DNA from: an uncultured Eubacteriales bacterium
GTDB taxonomy: Bacteria; Bacillota; Clostridia; Oscillospirales; Acutalibacteraceae
Assembly (NCBI GenBank): GCA_934445015.1
Contig: CAKSDJ010000015.1
Span: forward strand, 1 to 30,916
Direction of reading: 5' to 3'
DNA length: 30,916 nt
Translations under genes and position numbers: made by a program
Shown: positions 24,092 to 30,916 of the stretch, in pieces
Layout of the letters: every line of letters begins with the position of its first letter
How positions within the stretch are numbered: the first letter of the stretch is position 1
Notes under the pieces: generated by a model
What the model saw: only the letters and a program-made list of their open reading frames with translations
Databases searched by the model: none
Told to the model about the DNA's origin: nothing

Positions 24092-24152
24092 CATAATTTA
24101 TTAAAATTTTTGTAAAATACTTAATTTTTTTAGTCAGTTTTAATACATAAAA

Positions 24153-24178
24153 TGAACAGCGGTAAATGCCGCTGTTCA
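24153..24178 (-). terminator. Hairpin between the permease and binding-protein genes
   Basis: Ten-base perfect stem TGAACAGCGG / CCGCTGTTCA with loop TAAATG. On the minus strand it is followed by ATTTTATG, a weak U-tract, so some read-through is possible. It lies 14 bases after the stop codon of the permease gene. Confidence 0.75.
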
Positions 24179-24191
24179 AAAAAACAAAATA

Positions 24192-25220
24192 TTAACCTGT
24201 AATACCTACACGGTCGATACTTTCGATAAATCCGCGCTGCACTATCATATAGAATATAAGCATAGGAACAACAAACAGTATACATGACGCCATAAGTATT
24301 GATGCACCCTGAGGTGTACCCTGTCTGATATAAATGCCCCATTTTTGAACCAAATATATTTCAATTGTAGACAATCCGCTTGCCAACGGGTAATTTGATG
24401 TAAAATACATACCCGAAAGAGTTGAGTCATTCCAGTGCCAGATAAGCGAGAATACCAATACGGTTATAAACACAACGCTTGAAGACGGAACCGCGATTTT
24501 TAAGAATGTCTTAAACGGACCGGCGCCGTCAACCCATGCCGCTTCTTCAAGTTCGCGGGGTAAGCCGCTGAAGAACTGAATATAAATGTATATAAGTATA
24601 CCGGAGCGCAAACCTACGCCGAGTAATGACGGCAACCACATTGTCCAACCGGTATCAACAACGTTTGGTGTAATGTCAAAGCCCGAAAGATCGGCACCAA
24701 ACAGATTACCTATTGCCTGAACAAGTTTTTCAATACCCCTGCCTATGAACAAAAAGTCAAGGTTTGAATAGTTAACCATTCGGGGTATAAGAACCATCAT
24801 ATCGGGTACCAGTATTGTAAGAAACAATATGGCGGTAAATATTTTTTTACCCTTAAAGTTAAATCTTGCAAAACCGTAACCTATAACCGCACACGACGCA
24901 ACTTCAAGCAAAGCACTTATAACCTCATATTTTATAGTATTAAGAAACGCCTTGCCGTAATTAAGTGCCTCTATTGCCTTTGAAAAGTTATCGACTGCGT
25001 TTAATTCGGTCGGAATCCAAACACGGGTAGAGTTGTTGTATGCGCTCGGACTCATAATTGAAGTAACAATCATGTAAAGCAACGGGTAAAGAATTATAAA
25101 ACCGATTGCGATAAGCAGAACGTATCTGAATATTGAATATATAACCTTTGTTCCTACTTTAGTATAGCGTAACGCTCTCAGACGGTCGGCCTCGGAAACA
25201 TTTTTAAACAAGTTTTTCAT
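24192..25220 (-). CDS. Sugar ABC transporter permease, MalG/UgpE type
   Basis: A 342-residue inner-membrane subunit with about six transmembrane helices, the first after a short cytoplasmic N-terminus (IFRYVLLIAIGFIILYPLLY). The EAA loop that docks the ATPase is visible as ELEEAAWVDGAGPFKTFLKI followed by AVPSS. The end, RGFIESIDRVGITGG-like (here VGITG), is the usual MalG-type C-terminus. The ATG at 25220 is preferred over a TTG at 25238 because GGGAGG precedes it and the TTG overlaps that site. It pairs with the MalF-type permease 21 bases upstream. Confidence 0.93.
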   Translation of the reverse strand: MKNLFKNVSEADRLRALRYTKVGTKVIYSIFRYVLLIAIGFIILYPLLYMIVTSIMSPSAYNNSTRVWIPTELNAVDNFSKAIEALNYGKAFLNTIKYEVISALLEVASCAVIGYGFARFNFKGKKIFTAILFLTILVPDMMVLIPRMVNYSNLDFLFIGRGIEKLVQAIGNLFGADLSGFDITPNVVDTGWTMWLPSLLGVGLRSGILIYIYIQFFSGLPRELEEAAWVDGAGPFKTFLKIAVPSSSVVFITVLVFSLIWHWNDSTLSGMYFTSNYPLASGLSTIEIYLVQKWGIYIRQGTPQGASILMASCILFVVPMLIFYMIVQRGFIESIDRVGITG

Positions 25221-25241
25221 TTTTACATTTCCTCCCAACTA

Positions 25242-26153
25242 TCAATCGTTGTAACGCTTCAAGATAAACTTGATAAACAACAGCATTATAACAGCCATAA
25301 TGGCGATTGCGATTATAAAGTAGAACCAAATCATTGCTGATGATATATCGTACTGACCGCCGCGCATTCTGCTGTATACCTGCTCAATCATCGGCGAACG
25401 CTCATTTATGAACAGTTCAACCATTGTGAACACCCCGACAAGCAAAGTAATTCTTGAAAGCATCGGGAATGTTATAAACCAGAATTCCTCCCATTTGGTG
25501 GCACCCTCAACCCTTGACGCTTCATAAAGCGTGGCAGGTATTGACTGCAAACCTGCAATGAACAAAACTATTTGAATACCGCATGACCAAACAAGGTTGA
25601 ATATATCGTTAATCGCACTTGAAACAAACTGCGCAACTTCGGTGCTCAGGTTAAGCGCACCGGTGAGGTCTTCTACCGAGATAAGGCCTGCCGACATATC
25701 GGCAGATACGCCCATACTTGACAAGTCTTCACCGGTAGTTGTGAATATGTAACCCATAACCTTACCGGTTGCTATAATAACAGGCAAAAAGTAGAGCGCT
25801 CTGAAAAAGATACGACCGCGGAATTTCTGGTTTAAGATGATTGACAAAACAAGACTTAATACCAAAATAATCGGCAGTGAATACGCAAACTCGGCAATTG
25901 ACTCTCTAAGCCAGGTTGTGTAGTTAGGGTCAACTACCAAAAGTTCACGGTAATTGGCCAAACCCTGCCAAGTTGTAATAACACCGTCAGAGGTAACAAC
26001 AACAGAGTTAAATGAATAATACAAAGACTGAACTATCGGTACAAAAAAGAATATTATAAGACCGATTATCCACGGCAGAATAAACATTAAACCGTAACGC
26101 GATTTTAATTCTTCTATTCCGTGTCCGTGACTTTTTTTAAGTTTTTTACTCAT
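25242..26153 (-). CDS. Sugar ABC transporter permease, MalF/UgpA type
   Basis: A 303-residue membrane subunit with six transmembrane helices (first: LMFILPWIIGLIIFFFVPIV). The EAA motif reads LYEASRVEGATKWEEFWFI followed by TFP. The N-terminus is rich in Lys and His (SKKLKKSHGHGIEEL), probably cytoplasmic. The start codon overlaps the stop of the DUF5696 gene as ATGA (26150-26153), with GGGGGGTG as ribosome binding site. It forms the heterodimeric channel with the adjacent MalG-type permease. Confidence 0.93.
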   Translation of the reverse strand: MSKKLKKSHGHGIEELKSRYGLMFILPWIIGLIIFFFVPIVQSLYYSFNSVVVTSDGVITTWQGLANYRELLVVDPNYTTWLRESIAEFAYSLPIILVLSLVLSIILNQKFRGRIFFRALYFLPVIIATGKVMGYIFTTTGEDLSSMGVSADMSAGLISVEDLTGALNLSTEVAQFVSSAINDIFNLVWSCGIQIVLFIAGLQSIPATLYEASRVEGATKWEEFWFITFPMLSRITLLVGVFTMVELFINERSPMIEQVYSRMRGGQYDISSAMIWFYFIIAIAIMAVIMLLFIKFILKRYND

Positions 26154-28402
26154 TGTGCTGCACCCCCCGATACGATATAATCAAGCGCTCCTATTTCACC
26201 TGCAGGTGTTTGAGCAGAAGAATCGTTGTAGTTAACGTAAACGGTAACTCCGTTATCAAATACGGTGCAGTGAACGCCTGAACTTATAACGGTGTTTGAA
26301 ACAATCTTAGCGCCCTTAACATCTTTATAATAATCCGAAAGGTTTGCATAACAAGACAACATATTATCTTTAACGCCTGAGTACACCGTGCTGTAAAATT
26401 GCGGATAAACCGCATTTATAAGATCATTATCCCACTGAGAAATAAGAGTGTAATTAAGACCTATACCCGATTCAACAGCACCCAGAATAGCTTTTTGCGG
26501 ATTTGTGGCAAGGTTAATTGCCTCGGTTGTCATAGGCACATAACCTTTGAATACTATTTCATAAAAAGGCACATCCTCAAAAAATGCGTAGCCTTTATCT
26601 GAAGATACGGGAGCGTCAGTAATAATATCGGCATAAGCCGCAGCGTAAACGTTTGCGTCGGTCGCCATAAACTTTTTATCGCTGTCTTTAAGTTTTGAAA
26701 TCGCTTCGGATACCGCGGTAGAAAATCCGTATTTCGAGTTATAAATCGATGATTCACTATAATTCGAATAATCCGAATATGAATGCGAAGTCAATGTTTC
26801 AAGTGATACGCCGTCATAATTCCATTTAGCGGTCTTACTTTGTATTTTTGAAACAGCATCCGAGAAAAATTCGGGTTTCAAAAGTCTGTAGATATGATCC
26901 TCATCATTGGTTCTTACCGCTTTATCAAAAATGTACTGATCCGCTTTAATAATACCGCTGTTCATAACTCCATCACTGAAGTATGAAAAGCCTGAGCCGG
27001 AACTGTTAAAACGCACAAGGTCAAAATCCATATACAAATCAATCTTACGGTCTGTACAGGTTTTTGAAATATTTTTAAGTTTTGAAACAGAACCTATACT
27101 GCTGTTAATTTTGTAACTGCCGCCTATTGATGCAATATCAAATCCGTTTGCGCCGAAACCTTTAAGTTTTACGGCAAGGCTGTCAACCGAGTCGGATATT
27201 TCGGATATCATTTTGTTTGTCTGATCAAAGGTGGTTGTTGCATAAACCGTTTTATAAGGAATACCCAAGAACGATTTTGTTACCTGTGTACCGCCTATAA
27301 TGCTGACACTCATAGATTTTTCATCGGTGTTTTCTTTAAGTCCGTTTTCATTTACAAGGTAATCGCGGTAAATATTTGCCATTTCGTTATAGTTTGCATT
27401 CTCACCGCTTAACGGATAAAACCGAATTGAAAATTTACCGTCTACCATATTGTTGGGATACACATTTACCATAGAAGTGCTGTTATATGATTTTGACTCG
27501 TGGTTAGTGTATCCGCGAAGTTGAAATGACGGATATATTGCCGAAAATTTATAGAGCGTGTTGCCGCAGGTTGTAGATAACAACACAGTATCTGCACCGT
27601 TATCTATAATAGAGAAGCCGCCCTTATTGCCGCTCTTATAGCCGTAAACCGGAAGTCGAACGGATTTTTCATTGGTGGGGTCATAGCGTTCCTCCATAGT
27701 GAGGTCATCGCCGTAAATATATGATTTGTAAACAAGACCCTGATCACTGTATGAATCTGTGCTTAGCAATGCGCCCGAACCCGATGGCATAAACAGGTAT
27801 GAATCAGGTGTATCATTTTCAACCGAGCATAAAAACGGTGCTATTGATACATAAACTATTCTGAAATCATTTTCCTGTATTTTGGTCGAGTCAACCGATA
27901 TGCTTAAATAGTCGTCGCAAAGCACATAGTCAACGGGAATCATAAACTTTTGTGTATCAAAGTAATATTCAACCGTAATACCGTTTTCAATTTCTTTTAA
28001 TACCATACGACCGCCGCCGTCAAGAACGCTGTCATAAGTGGTGGTTGCCATATTACCTCCGCCCGATATGTTAACGTCCATATATCCGACTTCTAACACC
28101 GACTGCGGAAAACCGTGTCTTTTAATAGGCATACCCAAATCGTCATATTCTTCACCGCCGGTAGGTGTGGGGCATAAATCCCAAGCCGTACCGGTGCTGT
28201 TTTCAACAAGTCTTACACCGCCGTTAGCAGAGTCATATTCAAGACGATATTTGTCATTTTGAGCAATTGTTTCATCGGTCGAAGGAACGTTTGTGCTGAC
28301 CTTTTCATTAAAAGATTTCTGCACAGGCGTGTACGAACCGCAAGCCGTAAGACTAAACAGGAGGAACAGGCAAAGTGCAATACAAAAAATACGTTTTTTC
28401 AC
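26150..28402 (-). CDS. DUF5696-family lipoprotein
   Basis: A 750-residue predicted lipoprotein (signal ending FSLTACG). The first half (about 45-330) is beta-rich, with segments such as YRLEYDSANGGVRLVEN and GITVEYYFD. The second half (about 350-680) has alternating alpha/beta character and resembles a TIM-barrel in style (LKGFGANGFDIASIGG, KIDLYMDFDLV, YDGVSLETLTS), followed by a beta-sandwich tail (CTVFDNGVTVYVNYNDS). This layout recalls glycoside hydrolases, but no catalytic motif can be assigned with confidence. The DUF5696 label rests on overall pattern and on its typical place between a YIP1-domain protein and sugar permeases in Firmicutes. The GTG at 28402 is chosen: AAGGAGG at 28412-28418 is nine bases before it, whereas the in-frame ATG at 28411 directly abuts the Shine-Dalgarno. 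Confidence 0.78.
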   Translation of the reverse strand: MKKRIFCIALCLFLLFSLTACGSYTPVQKSFNEKVSTNVPSTDETIAQNDKYRLEYDSANGGVRLVENSTGTAWDLCPTPTGGEEYDDLGMPIKRHGFPQSVLEVGYMDVNISGGGNMATTTYDSVLDGGGRMVLKEIENGITVEYYFDTQKFMIPVDYVLCDDYLSISVDSTKIQENDFRIVYVSIAPFLCSVENDTPDSYLFMPSGSGALLSTDSYSDQGLVYKSYIYGDDLTMEERYDPTNEKSVRLPVYGYKSGNKGGFSIIDNGADTVLLSTTCGNTLYKFSAIYPSFQLRGYTNHESKSYNSTSMVNVYPNNMVDGKFSIRFYPLSGENANYNEMANIYRDYLVNENGLKENTDEKSMSVSIIGGTQVTKSFLGIPYKTVYATTTFDQTNKMISEISDSVDSLAVKLKGFGANGFDIASIGGSYKINSSIGSVSKLKNISKTCTDRKIDLYMDFDLVRFNSSGSGFSYFSDGVMNSGIIKADQYIFDKAVRTNDEDHIYRLLKPEFFSDAVSKIQSKTAKWNYDGVSLETLTSHSYSDYSNYSESSIYNSKYGFSTAVSEAISKLKDSDKKFMATDANVYAAAYADIITDAPVSSDKGYAFFEDVPFYEIVFKGYVPMTTEAINLATNPQKAILGAVESGIGLNYTLISQWDNDLINAVYPQFYSTVYSGVKDNMLSCYANLSDYYKDVKGAKIVSNTVISSGVHCTVFDNGVTVYVNYNDSSAQTPAGEIGALDYIVSGGAAQ

Positions 28403-28411
28403 TTTAAACAT

Positions 28412-28418
28412 CCTCCTT
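28412..28418 (-). promoter_or_regulatory. Ribosome binding site that decides the DUF5696 start
   Basis: AAGGAGG on the minus strand, overlapping the last base of the stop codon of the YIP1-protein gene. The adjacent ATG (28411-28409) has zero spacing; the GTG at 28402 has nine. Confidence 0.7.
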
Positions 28419-30511
28419 TAAATAGTTGATAATTCGGTAATAAGCGTTACAATAAACGCTCCGAACTGTTGAATAAGAATAATAAGCATAATGATAAGGA
28501 ACACGATTATCGCCATTCCGAGCACTGACAACAACGTTGTCCACAAGAACTTGCCCATTGTGAAATCGTGTATTTTAAGCATACCGATTATAAGCATAAG
28601 AACAAAATAAATAGTGGCTATTGTTGACAGAATGTTTAAGAAACTTGCCTCTGAAGGTAAGAGCACATTAGACATAATTATATGAATAATACCCTCAACA
28701 ATCAGTGGCTGCAGACTGTAGCAGGTAACAATAATAATTTCTTTAAGTTTACCTTTACCGCCAAGCAATGTACATACAAGCCAGTTAGCCGTAATCCACA
28801 GAACAACAAGACCTGCCGAACGTATAAGTACCAGAATACTGTTAAATGAAGCAGGGTCAAAATTGCTGAACATAAATCCGCCTGAAATGCTCTTCATAAC
28901 TGTTACAACGTAATAAAGAACCAATAAAAGCAAACAAAGCGGAATTGAACCCAATTGTTTTTCTTTTATATCTGTGAAACAATTTGACGGATGCACCGCC
29001 GTTGTAAACATAAGGTTAAGCGATTTGTTTTTAATAAGAACAATTTTTTTCTTATTTGTGATAAACATAAATGCAATTGCACCGATTACAACTACAACTA
29101 CAACTATGAATATCCAGGTAAAGTTTTCGCTCATAAAATCCTTACGGACATACTCAAATGCTACCGCATACGTTTTTTTATCGTATCCGAGTTTTGCATA
29201 GTGCAGAGCGGAATCATAATCCTCTTCCTCAAGGTACGCATTTGCTAAGCCGCTGTAAGCAACCTGACAGTTTGCGTCCTGATCAATAACTTCATGCCAA
29301 CCGTCTTTAATGCCGTCATAATCGCCTTCAAGCGTAAGAGTATCAAGTTTTTTGACAAGTTTACCGTAATCATTGATATTAAAAACGGTAATAAAGTTTG
29401 TGTCATAATCGGCAATCAAAACCTGCTCGCCGTTATTTTTAAGAGCAAGCGCACAAGAGTTTGAAAATGTACCTACCTGATTGCCTTTACCCATACCGCC
29501 GCCGAAAACCGAGATAACGCGACCGTCTCTGTCATACATAAAGATCTTGTCATATGTTGATTCAAGTGCGTAAATATATCCGTCTTCATCAACATCAATA
29601 TCGCAAACGTCCTGCTTGTGAAGGTTATCGATCCATACAATCTTGGAGTCGGTAAAAGTATACTCGGATTCAAGAATATTTTTACCGGTACCGGGGCTCA
29701 AGCGACGTATCTGTGATTTAAGTGCACTTGTTGACAAGGTTGTAAAACCGTTTGAAGTATAAACAAATCCGTCTTTATCTATTGCTATGTCAACCAGCGT
29801 ATACGGTAATTTTTTAATAGAGTTTGCATGCTTTTCGGCGTTTGGGAACAAACGGTTTGATATGTTTGTAAGAACTGTTGCAACCGTTGCATTTACTGCA
29901 TTGGCACCGTAAAATCCGAGAAATGACCTGTCGGGTGCATAAAGCAACGCACCGTAATAGCAACCGTCGCTCAATACATACATATATCCGCTGTCATCAC
30001 GGGTAATCTTTGTGGGTTTAAACACAAAATCGTCCGGAATAAGATTTGATTCCGGCAATGTGATTGTATCTATCAACTCACCCTGACTGTTAATCATATA
30101 AATGTTTGCGCCCGCTGTGTTGCAAACATAAATAACGCCGTCTTTATAATATATACCTTTTGCCTCATTGTAACTGATATTTCCGTTGATAAGCCCGATT
30201 TCGTTAACAAGATTGTAATTGTCATCCAAAATCACAATACGTGAAGCATCGTCAAGTATATACAGATTGTTGTCATTGTCTTTACAAATACTGTTGATTT
30301 TTGAAAGCTTTGCTACACCCAATTCAGCAACATCTATAACGCGGTCAACGTCATACATCGGTTTACTGTAAACCGCTTTGCGTTGTGAACCTACATTTGT
30401 CCAATAAGTGTAACTGTCGGTAGGAGTAGCGGCAGAAACAGCCGTTACTGCCCCTGCGACTAAACATACAGCCAAAATCACAGCAAAAAGACGATACAAG
30501 GCTTTTTTCAC
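28418..30511 (-). CDS. Secreted beta-propeller (NHL-like)/TPR-like/YIP1-domain membrane protein
   Basis: A 697-residue protein with an unusual order of parts. A signal peptide (LYRLFAVILAVCLVAGAVTA) leads to a propeller made of repeated blades (about 60-400): KINSICKDNDNNLYILDDAS, ITRDDSGYMYVLSDG, DIAIDKDGFVYTSNG and CDIDVDEDGYIYALES, all NHL-like. A short helical TPR-like hairpin follows (YSGLANAYLEEEDYDSALHYA). Then a transmembrane helix (WIFIVVVVVVIGAIAFMFIT), a short basic loop, and a five-helix YIP1-like membrane domain (about 500-697) with SIPLCLLLLVLYYVVTVMKS. The extracellular propeller suggests a sensor, scaffold or ligand-binding role; YIP1 domains have no firmly known activity in bacteria. 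It sits between two sugar permease genes. The GTG at 30511 is chosen for ribosome binding site spacing. Confidence 0.82.
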   Translation of the reverse strand: MKKALYRLFAVILAVCLVAGAVTAVSAATPTDSYTYWTNVGSQRKAVYSKPMYDVDRVIDVAELGVAKLSKINSICKDNDNNLYILDDASRIVILDDNYNLVNEIGLINGNISYNEAKGIYYKDGVIYVCNTAGANIYMINSQGELIDTITLPESNLIPDDFVFKPTKITRDDSGYMYVLSDGCYYGALLYAPDRSFLGFYGANAVNATVATVLTNISNRLFPNAEKHANSIKKLPYTLVDIAIDKDGFVYTSNGFTTLSTSALKSQIRRLSPGTGKNILESEYTFTDSKIVWIDNLHKQDVCDIDVDEDGYIYALESTYDKIFMYDRDGRVISVFGGGMGKGNQVGTFSNSCALALKNNGEQVLIADYDTNFITVFNINDYGKLVKKLDTLTLEGDYDGIKDGWHEVIDQDANCQVAYSGLANAYLEEEDYDSALHYAKLGYDKKTYAVAFEYVRKDFMSENFTWIFIVVVVVVIGAIAFMFITNKKKIVLIKNKSLNLMFTTAVHPSNCFTDIKEKQLGSIPLCLLLLVLYYVVTVMKSISGGFMFSNFDPASFNSILVLIRSAGLVVLWITANWLVCTLLGGKGKLKEIIIVTCYSLQPLIVEGIIHIIMSNVLLPSEASFLNILSTIATIYFVLMLIIGMLKIHDFTMGKFLWTTLLSVLGMAIIVFLIIMLIILIQQFGAFIVTLITELSTI

Positions 30512-30520
30512 TGTTTTCAT

Positions 30521-30526
30521 CTCCTT
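30521..30526 (-). promoter_or_regulatory. Ribosome binding site that decides the YIP1-protein start
   Basis: AAGGAG on the minus strand immediately abutting an ATG at 30520. The GTG at 30511 lies nine bases away, the same arrangement as in the next gene of the operon. Confidence 0.65.
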
Positions 30527-30542
30527 CGTAATACTTGCAAAG

Positions 30543-30916
30543 TTATTCTTTGATACCGGCGCTGCTCATTGATTCTGCAACACTGCTTTGCGAAACAAGG
30601 AACACGATAATCGGCGGTATCATCATTATTACGGTAACCGCCATCGCAGAACCGGCACGGGCGGTACCGCCGGCAGTAACCTGTGTTACTACCTGAGGCA
30701 AAATCTTTAACTCTTCAGAGAAAATCTTGCCGTAAGGAACCGTTTGCCAAATATCACGGAAAGTAAACAGTAAGATCGTAAGCCATATCGGCTTAATTGT
30801 TGGGAGTACGATTGACCAGAACACTTTAAACTGATTTGCACCGTCAATCTTTGCAGCTTCCTCCAGCTCATACGGAATTGATTTCATAAAACCATGGAAC
30901 ATAAACACTGCCATTG
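30543..30916 (-). CDS. Sugar ABC transporter permease, MalG type (C-terminal part, cut by right edge)
   Basis: The last 123 or so residues of a MalG-type permease. The EAA loop is present as ELEEAAKIDGANQFKVFWSI followed by VLP, then two transmembrane helices (IKPIWLTILLFTFRDIW; MAVTVIMMIPPIIVFLV) and the typical end SVAESMSSAGIKE. The N-terminal four or more helices lie beyond the window. It is the third permease of the locus and ends 22 bases before the YIP1-protein gene, so it belongs to the same operon. A further MalF-type partner and binding protein may lie outside the window. Confidence 0.92.
   Translation of the reverse strand, partial: MAVFMFHGFMKSIPYELEEAAKIDGANQFKVFWSIVLPTIKPIWLTILLFTFRDIWQTVPYGKIFSEELKILPQVVTQVTAGGTARAGSAMAVTVIMMIPPIIVFLVSQSSVAESMSSAGIKE

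Noticed and set aside
1..30916. CRISPR arrays, tRNA or rRNA genes, riboswitches
   Set aside because: No regular repeat-spacer pattern, cloverleaf, rRNA-like stretch or known riboswitch core was recognised on either strand by reading; a covariance-model scan was not possible.

Overview
The window looks like chromosomal DNA of a low-GC, spore-forming member of Clostridia, probably a gut Oscillospiraceae/Ruminococcaceae-type anaerobe. The evidence is the block rluB-dacF-gerW(ytfJ)-DUF2953-scpB-scpA-M50 protease, a Re-type citrate synthase in place of the usual Si-type enzyme, strong AAGGAGG ribosome binding sites, consensus sigma-A promoters, and TGA used as a stop at many ATGA gene overlaps. 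This placement is inference; no rRNA or tRNA gene is present to confirm it.

Region 1 (1-5882). A minus-strand housekeeping operon runs from a membrane metalloprotease (4280) through scpA, scpB, a DUF2953 membrane protein, the GerW/YtfJ sporulation protein and a DacF-type D,D-carboxypeptidase into a pseudouridine synthase cut by the left edge. A divergent promoter pair (4295-4391) also drives a plus-strand membrane glycosyltransferase 2, whose predicted mRNA is almost leaderless. A hairpin terminator closes that gene.

Region 2 (5883-9307). This is an accessory patch. It holds a decayed IS1182-type transposase (plus strand), then a minus-strand three-gene cassette: ECF sigma factor, one-pass membrane anti-sigma-like protein, and a secreted staphopain-like cysteine protease. 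The protease reading frame is intact except for a single in-frame TGA between its secreted N-terminus and the rest of the protein.

Region 3 (9308-14502). A minus-strand operon encodes Re-citrate synthase, a GntR/FCD regulator, aconitase and isocitrate dehydrogenase. Together these convert oxaloacetate and acetyl-CoA to 2-oxoglutarate, the oxidative branch used for glutamate synthesis. Its promoter is a perfect TTGACA-17-TATAAT, overlaid by palindromic TGTATA/TATACA half-sites that probably bind the regulator.

Region 4 (14510-16194). A short class B penicillin-binding protein with an unusual KTA in place of KTG, followed upstream by a symmetric terminator.

Region 5 (16217-30916). A glycan-foraging locus, all on the minus strand. 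Reading in the direction of transcription: the end of a sugar ABC permease, a secreted beta-propeller/YIP1 membrane protein, a DUF5696 lipoprotein, two more sugar ABC permeases, a terminator, a solute-binding lipoprotein with its own consensus promoter, a terminator, then a 1,408-residue wall-anchored surface protein with three GLUG-type modules, and a GH16-like lipoprotein glycosidase. No transporter ATPase is present. I infer a Gram-positive polysaccharide capture, cleavage and import system in which the YIP1 and DUF5696 proteins have no assigned job; this is the part of the window most likely to hide undescribed biology.
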